NCBI RefSeq assembly: GCF_044891285.1
Contig: NZ_JAUIYO010000027.1
Location: 1 to 13,723 of the forward strand
Length of the DNA stretch: 13,723 nucleotides
Reading direction: 5' to 3'
Source: Pseudobacillus lumedeiriae
GTDB lineage: Bacteria; Bacillota; Bacilli; Bacillales; Domibacillaceae
The position numbers were made by a program, and so were the translations under genes. This document shows, in pieces, positions 5,627 to 13,560 of this stretch. Below the pieces are notes generated by a model. It made no database searches and had not been told where the DNA came from. It worked only from the letters and a program-made list of their open reading frames with translations. Position 1 is the stretch's first letter. Every line of letters begins with the position of its first letter.

Positions 5627-6904
5627 TTAATTTGAAATTCTCTCCTTCCCTCTCATGTAAGGGCGAAGAACTTCTGGAATAAGGACACTGCCATCCTCCT
5701 GCTGATAGTTTTCCAGAATAGCGGCAACAGTACGGCCAATGGCAAGTCCAGAACCATTTAATGTATGCACATGTTCCGGTTTGCTGTTTTTCTCGCGACG
5801 GAAACGAATGTTCGCACGACGCGCTTGAAAGGCTTCAAAGTTACTGCAAGAAGAGATTTCCCGATACGTCCCTTGAGTTGGAATCCATACTTCAATGTCG
5901 TACTTTTTGGCCGCTGTAAAGCCAAGGTCACCTGTACACATGCTCATGACGCGATACGGAAGGTTTAACAGCTGCAATACTTTTTCAGCATGGCCTGTCA
6001 GTTTTTCAAGCTCTTCATAAGATTCTTCCGGTTTTACGAAGCGGACAAGCTCCACTTTATTGAACTGATGCTGACGAATAAGCCCGCGCGTGTCCCGGCC
6101 GGCAGAACCTGCTTCAGAGCGAAAGTTCGTGCTATATGCTGTATAAGCAATAGGGAGGACGTTACCATCAAGAATTTCGTCACGATGATAATTTGTTACC
6201 GGTACTTCTGATGTCGGAATAAGGAAATAGTCTTCTTTTTCAATTAAGAATGCATCTTCTTCAAACTTCGGCAGCTGTCCTGTTCCCGTCAAACTCGTTC
6301 TATTCACTAAGTAAGGCGGAAGCATTTCTGTATAGCCGTGCTCTTCCGTATGCAAATCAAGCATAAAGCTAATAAGAGCCCGTTCTAATTTAGCTCCCAT
6401 TCCTTTATAGAAAACGAAACGGCTTCCCGTTACTTTCCCTGCTCTTTCGAAATCAAGAATGTCGAGTTCATCAGCGATTTCCCAATGGGGTTTCACTTCA
6501 AAATCAAATTGCGGCACTTCTCCCCACGTACGATGTTCGATGTTATCATCTTCCGTTTCACCAACTGGAACGCTTTCATGCGGAATATTCGGCATTGTCA
6601 TTAGCAGCTGCTCTAATTCCTCTTCGACTTGATTTAACTGTCCATCCAGCTCTTTAATGCGGTCGCCCACTTCACGCATTTCTTTAATTAAATGATCCGC
6701 ATCTTGTTTTTCACGCTTTAATTGAGCAACTTGTTGAGATACACTGTTTCTTTTCCCTTTTAACTCTTCTGTCTCTACAAGCAGTTCACGGCGCTTCTGG
6801 TCTAACTGTTCAAAGTTATCGAAGGCAGATAAATCCTCACCTCGATGCTGTAAGCGGTTTTTCACTTCTTCAAAATGACTGCGTAACAATTTAATGTCTA
6901 ACAT
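5627..6904 (-). CDS. serS: Seryl-tRNA synthetase
   Basis: SerS charges tRNA-Ser with serine in the cytoplasm. At 425 residues it equals the B. subtilis length. Residues about 28-100 form the antiparallel coiled-coil arm that recognises the long variable arm of tRNA-Ser. The class II catalytic core follows, with T231-S232-E233 (serine-binding TxE loop), motif 2 (FRSEAGSAGRDTRGLIRQHQ, 261-280) and motif 3 (GSGLAIGRTVAAILENY, 384-400). The start ATG has AAGGAGG 7 bases upstream. A serine-responsive T-box leader precedes it, so expression should rise when uncharged tRNA-Ser accumulates. Confidence 0.98.
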   Translation of the reverse strand: MLDIKLLRSHFEEVKNRLQHRGEDLSAFDNFEQLDQKRRELLVETEELKGKRNSVSQQVAQLKREKQDADHLIKEMREVGDRIKELDGQLNQVEEELEQLLMTMPNIPHESVPVGETEDDNIEHRTWGEVPQFDFEVKPHWEIADELDILDFERAGKVTGSRFVFYKGMGAKLERALISFMLDLHTEEHGYTEMLPPYLVNRTSLTGTGQLPKFEEDAFLIEKEDYFLIPTSEVPVTNYHRDEILDGNVLPIAYTAYSTNFRSEAGSAGRDTRGLIRQHQFNKVELVRFVKPEESYEELEKLTGHAEKVLQLLNLPYRVMSMCTGDLGFTAAKKYDIEVWIPTQGTYREISSCSNFEAFQARRANIRFRREKNSKPEHVHTLNGSGLAIGRTVAAILENYQQEDGSVLIPEVLRPYMRGKERISN

Positions 6905-6933
6905 ATGACTTCCTCCTTTTCATTTTTTGCATA

Positions 6934-7160
6934 CAAAAAACCCGTCCCCAAAAAAGGGACGAGTTGTACCCGCGTTGCCACCCTAGTTGAAAGCCTATCG
7001 CTTCCCACTCGAAAAGATAACGGTTTTCACCGTAAATGCTTACTAGAAAAATCGTTCAGCACTTCTCTCAAGGACGGATTCACAAGGATCTTCCTCCGGT
7101 TCGCACCATCCACCGGCTCTCTGATCGAACGACCACTTGCTACTATTTCCTGTCATCGAT
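6934..7160 (-). promoter_or_regulatory. T-box riboswitch leader of serS
   Basis: The minus strand carries the conserved T-box sequence AGGGTGGCAACGCGGG (6969-6984), which binds the tRNA acceptor end. Stem I begins near 7155 with an AGAGAG element (7117-7122). The specifier loop reads GAATCC; the codon TCC at 7076-7078 is a Ser codon, read by tRNA-Ser(GGA). After the T-box comes a terminator: AACTCGTCCC pairs with GGGACGGGTT (6939-6965), followed by TTTTTT. Uncharged tRNA-Ser should stabilise the antiterminator and permit serS transcription. The T-box and terminator are seen directly; the stem I fold is my hand pairing. Confidence 0.95.
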
Positions 7161-7184
7161 TTTTGTATAAAAATGATATAAATT

Positions 7185-7213
7185 AATGTACTACATTCTT
7201 TTATCCGGTGCAA
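7185..7213 (-). promoter_or_regulatory. probable serS promoter
   Basis: On the minus strand TTGCAC (7208-7213), a 17-base spacer and TACATT (7185-7190) form a plausible sigma-A promoter just before the T-box stem I. The -10 is only moderately close to consensus, and the AT-rich bases that follow offer other choices. Confidence 0.5.
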
Positions 7214-7221
7214 GTATCCCA

Positions 7222-7254
7222 TAATAAAACGCGGAAAAGCTACCCTTTCCGCGC
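7222..7254 (-). terminator. pdxST terminator
   Basis: On the minus strand CGCGGAAA and TTTCCGCG form a stem (7230-7253) followed by TTTTATTA, 6 bases after the pdxT stop. It separates pdxST from serS. Confidence 0.88.
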
Positions 7255-7259
7255 TTCTT

Positions 7260-7847
7260 TTATACAAGCACTTGTTTAGCTTGCTTGACCATTTCTACAA
7301 AGTACTGAGTCAATCTATGATCATCCGTCAGCTCTGGGTGGAAAGAGCATCCCAAGAAATTCCGATCCCTTGCTGCTACAATCCGGCCTTCATACTCAGC
7401 GAGAATCTCTGTTTCCGCACCGACTGAAACGATGTGAGGGGCACGAATGAAAACAGCTGTGTATGAATCAGCCATCCCTTTGATTGGCAAGTCCGCTTCA
7501 AAGCTTTCTTTTTGCCGTCCAAACGAGTTGCGTTCAACCGTAAGATCCATTAGTCCAATATGAGGTTCATCGTAACCGACAATGTTATTGGCCAGCATAA
7601 TCAATCCCGCGCAAGTTCCAAACATCGGCTTTCCTTCACGCCCAAACGCTCTGAGCGGTTCCATAAACCCATATATATCAACAAGCCTGCGCATCGTTGT
7701 ACTCTCACCGCCGGGAAGAATTAATCCATCAAGATCTTCAAGCTGCTCCACTTTTTTCACAACAACGCCCTCAGCGCCTGATGCTTCAATTGAGCGGATA
7801 TGTTCGCGAACGGCTCCCTGCAGTCCTAATACTCCGATTTTCACCAT
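7260..7847 (-). CDS. pdxT: PLP synthase glutaminase subunit PdxT
   Basis: PdxT is the glutaminase half of pyridoxal 5'-phosphate synthase: it splits glutamine and channels ammonia to PdxS. The 195-residue class I glutaminase has the catalytic triad C79 (GTCAGL), H170 and E172 (SFHPE), and the PGGEST oxyanion-hole motif (45-50). Length matches B. subtilis PdxT (about 196). ATG 7847 has AAGGAG 8 bases upstream and begins 17 bases after the pdxS stop, so the two are one operon making a 12+12 subunit complex. Confidence 0.98.
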   Translation of the reverse strand: MVKIGVLGLQGAVREHIRSIEASGAEGVVVKKVEQLEDLDGLILPGGESTTMRRLVDIYGFMEPLRAFGREGKPMFGTCAGLIMLANNIVGYDEPHIGLMDLTVERNSFGRQKESFEADLPIKGMADSYTAVFIRAPHIVSVGAETEILAEYEGRIVAARDRNFLGCSFHPELTDDHRLTQYFVEMVKQAKQVLV

Positions 7848-7864
7848 ACGATCCGCTCCTTTTA

Positions 7865-8746
7865 TTACCAGCCGCGCTCTTGCATGCGGTCTGCTGGTGT
7901 TAATGTAGAGATTTCGATCCCTTTCATCGCTGTGCCAAGATCTTTTGAAAGCTCAGCAATTAGTTTGTAGTCTTGGTAATGAGTCGTTGCTTCCACGATT
8001 GCTTTAGCAAACTTCGCTGGGTTATCAGATTTAAAAATTCCCGATCCAACGAATACGCCATCTGCTCCAAGCTGCATCATAAGCGCCGCATCTGCTGGAG
8101 TAGCGACACCGCCCGCTGCAAAGTTTACGACCGGCAGACGGCCTTCTTGTTTGATTTGCAGAAGCAATTCGAACGATGCTCCAAGTAATTTCGCCTCTGT
8201 CATCAATTCATCTTTATTCATGCTCACAACTTTGCGTATTTGTGCATTTACTTTACGGATGTGACGAACCGCTTCAACGATGTTTCCTGTTCCCGGCTCC
8301 CCTTTTGTTCTTAACATAGCAGCTCCTTCACCAATTCGGCGGGCTGCTTCGCCTAAATCACGGCATCCGCAAACAAATGGTACTGTATAGTCGCTTTTTA
8401 ATAAATGAAACTCTTCATCAGCCGGAGTTAAAACTTCACTTTCATCAATATAATCAACACCCATTGCTTCCAATACACGTGCTTCTACGATATGACCAAT
8501 ACGCGCTTTTGCCATAACTGGAATAGAAACAGCATTCATCACCTCTTCGATGATGCTTGGATCAGCCATCCGGGCTACTCCGCCTGCTGCACGGATATCA
8601 GAAGGAACACGCTCTAAAGCCATAACGGCTACTGCGCCTGCTTCTTCTGCGATCTTTGCCTGTTCAGCGTTAACAACGTCCATAATGACGCCGCCTTTTT
8701 GCATTTCTGCCATGCCACGTTTTACACGATCTGTACCTGTATTCAT
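7865..8746 (-). CDS. pdxS: PLP synthase lyase subunit PdxS
   Basis: PdxS makes pyridoxal 5'-phosphate from ribose 5-phosphate, glyceraldehyde 3-phosphate and ammonia supplied by PdxT (the DXP-independent vitamin B6 route). The 293-residue TIM-barrel protein retains D23, K80 (MAKARIGH) and K148 (LRTKGEPGTG), matching the Asp and the two catalytic lysines of the family. Length agrees with B. subtilis PdxS (294). The start ATG has a GGGGGAG ribosome binding site about 7 bases upstream. It is the first gene of pdxST; the leader before it holds two direct repeats but no clear promoter. Confidence 0.98.
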   Translation of the reverse strand: MNTGTDRVKRGMAEMQKGGVIMDVVNAEQAKIAEEAGAVAVMALERVPSDIRAAGGVARMADPSIIEEVMNAVSIPVMAKARIGHIVEARVLEAMGVDYIDESEVLTPADEEFHLLKSDYTVPFVCGCRDLGEAARRIGEGAAMLRTKGEPGTGNIVEAVRHIRKVNAQIRKVVSMNKDELMTEAKLLGASFELLLQIKQEGRLPVVNFAAGGVATPADAALMMQLGADGVFVGSGIFKSDNPAKFAKAIVEATTHYQDYKLIAELSKDLGTAMKGIEISTLTPADRMQERGW

Positions 8747-8783
8747 TCTGTTTCTCCCCCTGTACCTTTGATATACGTTTATT

Positions 8784-8820
8784 TACTAGTTAAAACACAG
8801 AAATTTCCTACTAGTTCAAA
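8784..8820. repeat. two direct repeats upstream of pdxS
   Basis: On the plus strand TACTAGTTAAAA (8784-8795) and TACTAGTTCAAA (8809-8820) differ at one position in their first 12 bases and start 25 bases apart. They lie 38-74 bases upstream of the pdxS start codon. They may be operator half-sites or chance in AT-rich sequence. Confidence 0.5.
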
Positions 8821-8853
8821 AATTTTATTTTTTCATCTAAATATTAATAAACA

Positions 8854-8892
8854 CGAAAAATCACCTTCTGTCAAGATCAGAAGGTGATTTTT
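8854..8892 (-). terminator. dacA terminator
   Basis: A 15-pair perfect stem (AAAAATCACCTTCTG with CAGAAGGTGATTTTT, 8856-8892; 7-base loop) starts 2 bases past the dacA stop on the minus strand and ends in TTTTT. Its symmetry would let it act on the other strand too, but no plus-strand gene is nearby. Confidence 0.93.
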
Positions 8893-8893
8893 A

Positions 8894-10249
8894 TTAAAAC
8901 CAACCAGTTATCGTATCTATCGCAGCTGTCCAAAGTCCTGCAAAGAAGCCGCCGATTGCTCTCATTGATAATACAAACCAGTTAGCTTTATCGACTGTTT
9001 CTGCCGCTTCCATTGACACAGCTGCTTGCTGTTTTTTATTCATAATATATTTTAATTCAGATCCATTTTGAGGAGTTAACGTTAAAAAACCAACCACTTT
9101 GTCTTTTTTCACTGGTGCCAGTAATTTTTCATCTCCAGTAATTTCCGAACCTTTTAAAACTAAATTGAATTTATAGTTCGGTTTTTCACCTTTTTCCGTA
9201 TATATAGCTAAGGTTTGTGCCGGCTGAATTTTCACTTGCTTTTCTTTTCCCTTGCTTACATCGGCTGTTTCGTATCCTTTTACGGTTTTCCCCTTCTTAA
9301 TGATCTCTTGTCGATCTAATTGGTTAAACCCGTAATCAAGAAGTTTTTTCGTTTCTGTAAAACGAGCCTTAGGACTTCCCTTACCTTTTTCATCCTTAGC
9401 ATCCATAATGACACTAATGAATTTTTTGCCATCTCTTTCAGCTGTTCCTGTAAAACAATAACCAGCGAAGTTTGTTGATCCTGTTTTTAAACCGGTCATT
9501 CCTTCATAACCAAAAACTAAAGAAGGAAGCATCCAGTTCCAGTTTTCCATATTTGTTTCATCATCCGTGCCTTCACGGAACTTTTTCTTTGTTACACTTG
9601 CCGTTTTCAACACTTCAGGGTGATCCTTTATTAAATAAAAAGCTAATTCAGCTGTCGTTCTTGCCGACATCATATTTTCATCTTCCACTGTTCCTGGCTT
9701 CGGATGCATACCTTTTAAATCTTTGTTGCTCAGTCCAGAAGCATTCACAAATCTATACTTTTCTAACCCAAGCTCTTTACCTTTTTTATTCATTAATTTA
9801 ACGAATTCAGCTTCAGAGCCGGCAATTGTTTCAGCAAGTGCAATCGTCGCTGCATTAGCTGAATAAATGGTCATGGCTTCATACAATTCCCGAACATTAT
9901 ACTTTTCTCCTAAACGAAGAGGAACGTTCGACAAACTGCGATCTTGTGAGATTTTGTAAACATATTCGCTTACAGTGTATTCCTGATCCCAAGTTACTTT
10001 TTTCTCTTTAATCGCTTCCAATAACAAGTATTCCGTCATCATTTTTGTCATACTGGCAATGCCACGCATTTCATCAGCATTTTTTTCATACAATATTTGA
10101 CCGCTCTCTGAATCAATGAGTATAGCAGCCGAAGCATTTACATTGACCAGCTCTTCTGCCTGTACACGCGGCAGCGGCTGTAAAAAACTGATTGCTAGCA
10201 GCAGGCTAAGCATGAAAATAACACCTTTTTTAAACATCTGATTCCTCAC
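8894..10249 (-). CDS. dacA: D-alanyl-D-alanine carboxypeptidase DacA (PBP5)
   Basis: DacA removes the terminal D-Ala from peptidoglycan pentapeptides on the outer face of the membrane. The 451-residue protein has a signal peptide (hydrophobic core about 9-23; likely cleavage after VQA, residue 31), then the penicillin-binding motifs S66-M-T-K69, S130-A-N132 and K255-T-G257. The C terminus (WFVLSMRAIGGFFAGLWTAA) is the amphipathic membrane anchor of this family. I choose GTG 10249, with GGAGGG 7 bases upstream; a GTG at 10264 is part of that ribosome binding site, and ATG 10237 (447 residues) is an alternative. It is a single-gene unit between two strong terminators. Confidence 0.96.
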   Translation of the reverse strand: MRNQMFKKGVIFMLSLLLAISFLQPLPRVQAEELVNVNASAAILIDSESGQILYEKNADEMRGIASMTKMMTEYLLLEAIKEKKVTWDQEYTVSEYVYKISQDRSLSNVPLRLGEKYNVRELYEAMTIYSANAATIALAETIAGSEAEFVKLMNKKGKELGLEKYRFVNASGLSNKDLKGMHPKPGTVEDENMMSARTTAELAFYLIKDHPEVLKTASVTKKKFREGTDDETNMENWNWMLPSLVFGYEGMTGLKTGSTNFAGYCFTGTAERDGKKFISVIMDAKDEKGKGSPKARFTETKKLLDYGFNQLDRQEIIKKGKTVKGYETADVSKGKEKQVKIQPAQTLAIYTEKGEKPNYKFNLVLKGSEITGDEKLLAPVKKDKVVGFLTLTPQNGSELKYIMNKKQQAAVSMEAAETVDKANWFVLSMRAIGGFFAGLWTAAIDTITGWF

Positions 10250-10283
10250 TAGTAAACCCTCCACTTTTATTCGAACTCCCGTT

Positions 10284-10312
10284 ATTGTATCATAAGTAAC
10301 TTTTGAAAATAT
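10284..10312 (-). promoter_or_regulatory. probable dacA promoter
   Basis: On the minus strand TACAAT (10284-10289) is preceded by TGA, giving an extended -10. The matching -35 position (ATATTT, 10307-10312) is weak, which is tolerated with an extended -10. The start would be about 30 bases before the dacA start codon. Confidence 0.55.
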
Positions 10313-10340
10313 AGACGAGAATTGGACTAGTTTTTCTTAC

Positions 10341-10388
10341 AAAATAAAAAGCTGAGGCTGACTCAAATAAGTCAGCCTCAGCTTTTTA
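10341..10388 (-). terminator. guaB terminator
   Basis: An 18-pair perfect stem, AAAAAGCTGAGGCTGACT with AGTCAGCCTCAGCTTTTT, closes a 6-base loop (10346-10387) and is followed on the minus strand by TATTTTG. It begins 3 bases after the guaB stop codon. Confidence 0.95.
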
Positions 10389-10390
10389 GC

Positions 10391-11857
10391 TTACGATAAA
10401 GAATAGTTAGGTGCTTCTTTTGTGATTTGCACATCATGCGGATGGCTTTCCTTTAATCCAGCACCTGTCATTCGAATAAATTGAGCATTTTCACGTAATT
10501 CTGTCAGATCTTTTGTTCCACAGTACCCCATGCCGGCACGCAATCCGCCAACTAACTGATAGATCGTTTCAGAGACTGGCCCTTTATAAGGGATGCGGCC
10601 TTCGATGCCTTCTGGAACAAACTTTTTCGCATCTTCTTGGAAGTAACGGTCTTTTGATCCTTTTTCCATTGCACCGACAGAACCCATGCCGCGATATACT
10701 TTAAATTGACGTCCTTGGTAAATTTCTGTTTCACCAGGGCTTTCTTTTGTTCCTGCCAATAAACTGCCAAGCATAACAGCATGTCCGCCTGCAGAAAGAG
10801 CTTTTACGATATCGCCTGAGTATTTAATGCCCCCATCAGCAATAATCGCTTTTCCTTGTCTGCGTGCTTCTGATGCACAATCATAGATAGCCGTAATTTG
10901 CGGCACGCCTACCCCAGCTACTACACGAGTTGTACAAATCGAACCAGGACCAATTCCGACTTTTACGATGTCCGCGCCAGCTTCAAACAATTCTTTCGTC
11001 GCTTCTGCAGTTGCTACGTTCCCAGCAATGATGTTTAATTCTGGATAAGCAGCACGGATCTCTTTTACAGTGTCAATTACACCTTTTGAATGTCCGTGGG
11101 CTGTATCGACGACAATGACGTCTACATTCGCTTTCACAAGCATTTCTACACGTTTCATCGTATCTTTCGTCACACCGACTGCCGCGCCAGCTAAGAGGCG
11201 GCCTTGATGGTCTTTTGCTGAGTTAGGGAACTCAATGACCTTCTCAATGTCTTTGATCGTAATTAAGCCTTTTAATTCACCTTGTTCATTGACTAGTGGG
11301 AGTTTTTCAATTCTGTACTTTTGAAGAATTTGTTCAGCCTCTTCTAAAGTCGTGCCAGTTGGAGCCGTTACAAGGTTTTCTTTTGTCATCACATCGTTAA
11401 TAGGAATAGAATAGTCTTGAATAAAACGCAAATCGCGATTTGTTAAAATCCCGACAAGCTTTTGCTCTTCTTCATTATTCACAATAGGTACACCAGAAAT
11501 ACGGTATTTCCCCATTAAATGCTCCGCATCAAATACTTGATGTTCAGGAGTTAAAAAGAAAGGATCTGTGATTACACCGCTTTCTGAGCGTTTCACCTTG
11601 TCTACCTGCTCGGCCTGCTGCTCTATACTCATATTTTTATGAATGATTCCTAATCCGCCTTGACGAGCCATTCCAATAGCCATTTGTGCATCTGTTACTG
11701 TATCCATGCCGGCACTAATAAGAGGAATGTTTAATTTTAATGTATCTGTTAATACTGTTTGCAAACTAACGTCTTTTGGTAAAATATCAGATTTAGCAGG
11801 TACTAACAAAACATCATCAAACGTTAAACCTTCCTTTGAAAACTTATTTTCCCACAT
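10391..11857 (-). CDS. guaB: Inosine-5'-monophosphate dehydrogenase
   Basis: GuaB oxidises IMP to XMP with NAD, the committed step to GTP. The 488-residue protein is a TIM barrel interrupted by two CBS domains (about 95-205). The catalytic cysteine is C308 in GIGPGSICTTR, and the mobile flap region (YRGMGSVGAM) follows. Length equals that of B. subtilis GuaB. The start ATG has AGGAGG 8 bases upstream. It is a single-gene unit and, as in B. subtilis, lies back to back with yaaC. Upstream, a perfect -35 TTGACA (11914-11919) has only TAACCT at the 17-base spacing, and TTGTCC with TAATAT is an alternative, so the promoter is not settled. Confidence 0.98.
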   Translation of the reverse strand: MWENKFSKEGLTFDDVLLVPAKSDILPKDVSLQTVLTDTLKLNIPLISAGMDTVTDAQMAIGMARQGGLGIIHKNMSIEQQAEQVDKVKRSESGVITDPFFLTPEHQVFDAEHLMGKYRISGVPIVNNEEEQKLVGILTNRDLRFIQDYSIPINDVMTKENLVTAPTGTTLEEAEQILQKYRIEKLPLVNEQGELKGLITIKDIEKVIEFPNSAKDHQGRLLAGAAVGVTKDTMKRVEMLVKANVDVIVVDTAHGHSKGVIDTVKEIRAAYPELNIIAGNVATAEATKELFEAGADIVKVGIGPGSICTTRVVAGVGVPQITAIYDCASEARRQGKAIIADGGIKYSGDIVKALSAGGHAVMLGSLLAGTKESPGETEIYQGRQFKVYRGMGSVGAMEKGSKDRYFQEDAKKFVPEGIEGRIPYKGPVSETIYQLVGGLRAGMGYCGTKDLTELRENAQFIRMTGAGLKESHPHDVQITKEAPNYSLS

Positions 11858-11880
11858 TTTATAGGCCTCCTGGTCAAAAA

Positions 11881-11919
11881 TATTATTAGTAGGTTATCAA
11901 TTGGACAAAATACTGTCAA
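11881..11919 (-). promoter_or_regulatory. guaB promoter region
   Basis: Two overlapping candidates exist on the minus strand: TTGACA (11914-11919), 17 bases, TAACCT (11891-11896); or TTGTCC, 17 bases, TAATAT about 23 bases further down. Neither is complete. No purine riboswitch-like structure fits the short leader. Confidence 0.4.
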
Positions 11920-11964
11920 GACATGTTAAATATGTTAGACTTTTTAGAATATTCGGAGGAAATT

Positions 11965-12924
11965 ATGCACAATCAATTTTTATACCAAAATACCCCTTTG
12001 TTACCTTACCAAAATACGGAAAATTCTAGGAGTTTTTTACAAAATACATATTACTCACTTAACTGGCCGAATGCCGAGGAAGCCGCTTATAATAATTGTT
12101 CACGGTTTATCTACAGCCTGGAACACGGAGATATTTTTTTAAAACAGTCCACTCAGGCCCCTATGGAAATCCAGCCTGTTCTTTCCTTTTATGGATTGAG
12201 CCATTATATCAAAGCTTGTTTATTAGCTGTAGATCCTGCTTATCCCGCTACTGTGCACGTATTGGCTCATGGACTTTCAACGAGAAAAAAGAAAAAGCAA
12301 AACTATTCTTTTCTAAGCGATGAAGTTAAAACTCAGCGTCACGGACTTTTTGGCCATTTCAGTGAAAAAATGTTTCACGTGAAACATTTGGAGGGTTTCA
12401 AACTAAATATGAATGATCTATTCATGCAAATCCCTGAACTGGCTTATATATTTTCTTTTCAAACAAAGCAATTTCCTTTCCATCCTCTGAAAAAAAATGA
12501 AGTTGGTCTTTATTCATTGACTACACAAATTTTGGACGATTATCAGATGACAGAGAACCGGCTGGCTGATTTTCTTAAACAGAAAACAAACGAAAGGATA
12601 CTTATCCAACAAAGTAAAAAAAACACCTTATTATTAAAGATTTCTACTGGTATTCCCCCCGCTCCGTGCCGGTTTAATATACTAGAAAATCAATGGGTTT
12701 TTTCCCGTTACAAAACGGCGGAGGCCTTTTACCCTGAGCTGTTAATATACTACCCGATTCTCTACAATTTAAGTATGATTGCCAGGTACGAAACCGAATG
12801 GTGGTATGACTTGTTGAAGCTTGCTCCCGGCAAAGAATTTTCTTTAATTAAACAGTTCTTAAACATTTCAACATATAAGATCCCGTTTCTCATTGGGGAA
12901 TATTTGAATAGGCTTGCTCGTTAA
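11965..12924 (+). CDS. yaaC: YaaC family protein of unknown function
   Basis: A 319-residue protein with no motif I can tie to a function; no signal peptide or membrane segment is apparent. Its place between guaB and the rRNA operon, opposed to guaB, its size (B. subtilis YaaC is about 315 residues) and content rich in Tyr, Phe and Leu fit the YaaC family. The frame is open back to ATG 11923, but that codon has no ribosome binding site, while ATG 11965 has GGAGG 5 bases upstream. The two start codons of yaaC and guaB are about 107 bases apart, so their promoters overlap. It converges on the peroxidase gene with 30 bases between and no evident terminator. Confidence 0.85.
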   Translation: MHNQFLYQNTPLLPYQNTENSRSFLQNTYYSLNWPNAEEAAYNNCSRFIYSLEHGDIFLKQSTQAPMEIQPVLSFYGLSHYIKACLLAVDPAYPATVHVLAHGLSTRKKKKQNYSFLSDEVKTQRHGLFGHFSEKMFHVKHLEGFKLNMNDLFMQIPELAYIFSFQTKQFPFHPLKKNEVGLYSLTTQILDDYQMTENRLADFLKQKTNERILIQQSKKNTLLLKISTGIPPAPCRFNILENQWVFSRYKTAEAFYPELLIYYPILYNLSMIARYETEWWYDLLKLAPGKEFSLIKQFLNISTYKIPFLIGEYLNRLAR

Positions 12925-12954
12925 AAATAAGCGTGACAGTTTCCTTGTTATTGA

Positions 12955-13431
12955 TCACAATAAACGCTGAAGCTCTCTTTCCATTTTTAATGGCGATGTT
13001 TTCGGTGCAAAGCGATGAGTGACAATGCCTTCACGGCTTATCAAAAATTTAGTAAAATTCCACTTAATCGCTTCTGTAAACAAACCAGATTTCTGGGCAG
13101 TTAAATAGCTGAATAAAGGATGAATCGCCTTGCCTTTTACATTTATTTTTTTAAATATAGGAAAAGTAACACCATAATTGATTTGACAAAATTCGACTGT
13201 TTTTTGTTGCTCGTCAAATTCTTGATTCATAAATTCATCACTAGGAAATCCCAAAACAATAAAACCTTGATCTTGATATTTTTCGTACAATTTTTGCAGC
13301 TCTTTAAACTGTGCTCTAAAACCGCACTTACTAGCCGTATTTACGATCAGCAGTACTTGACCCTTAAAGTCTGATAGGGAAATAATTTCACCCTTACTAC
13401 TCGTTACATTGATGTTATATATGGATTCCAT
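12955..13431 (-). CDS. Glutathione peroxidase family thiol peroxidase (BsaA-like)
   Basis: The 158-residue product is a GPx-fold peroxidase. C36 in NTASKCGF is the peroxidatic cysteine, C82 in EFCQINYGVTFP is at the position of the resolving cysteine of thioredoxin-dependent bacterial members, and W124-N125 (KWNFTKFL) complete the site. Where the family has the catalytic Gln in FPxNQF, this protein has FPSDEF, with E66 in the Gln position, and the following QEP is QEF. It probably reduces peroxides using thioredoxin, since Bacillus lacks glutathione. The start ATG has GGAGGG 6 bases upstream. In B. subtilis bsaA lies elsewhere, so the position beside the rRNA operon is a local difference. Confidence 0.92.
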   Translation of the reverse strand: MESIYNINVTSSKGEIISLSDFKGQVLLIVNTASKCGFRAQFKELQKLYEKYQDQGFIVLGFPSDEFMNQEFDEQQKTVEFCQINYGVTFPIFKKINVKGKAIHPLFSYLTAQKSGLFTEAIKWNFTKFLISREGIVTHRFAPKTSPLKMERELQRLL

Positions 13432-13469
13432 TTATATCCCTCCATCATGAAAAATGAAACCATCTACTA

Positions 13470-13499
13470 ATTGTATCCTGCTTCATATACAAATAGCAA
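13470..13499 (-). promoter_or_regulatory. peroxidase gene promoter
   Basis: On the minus strand -35 TTGCTA (13494-13499), an 18-base spacer and -10 TACAAT (13470-13475). It gives a leader of about 30 bases. No PerR-box-like palindrome overlaps it. Confidence 0.6.
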
Positions 13500-13519
13500 A
13501 AATAAGGGATACAAAGATG

Positions 13520-13560
13520 AATGAACAAGTTCATTAAAATTTTAGTCGTCATTTTACGAC
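13520..13560. other. two short palindromes upstream of the peroxidase promoter
   Basis: AATGAAC-AA-GTTCATT (13520-13535) is a perfect 7-pair inverted repeat, and GTCGT...ACGAC (13545-13560) a 5-pair one. Neither has a T-run that would make it a good terminator. They lie about 20-60 bases upstream of the peroxidase -35 and might be protein-binding sites. Confidence 0.35.

Noticed and set aside
7043..7267. Open frame of 74 codons in the serS leader
   Set aside because: The stretch is explained by the T-box structure and the pdxT terminator.
7582..7908. 108-codon open frame opposite pdxT
   Set aside because: Shadow of a well-conserved gene; no start signal.
9472..9801. 109-codon open frame opposite dacA
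   Set aside because: It lies entirely inside a confident gene on the other strand and has no ribosome binding site or recognisable composition.
11923..11964. Upstream ATG for yaaC
   Set aside because: No ribosome binding site, while ATG 11965 has GGAGG at a usable distance.
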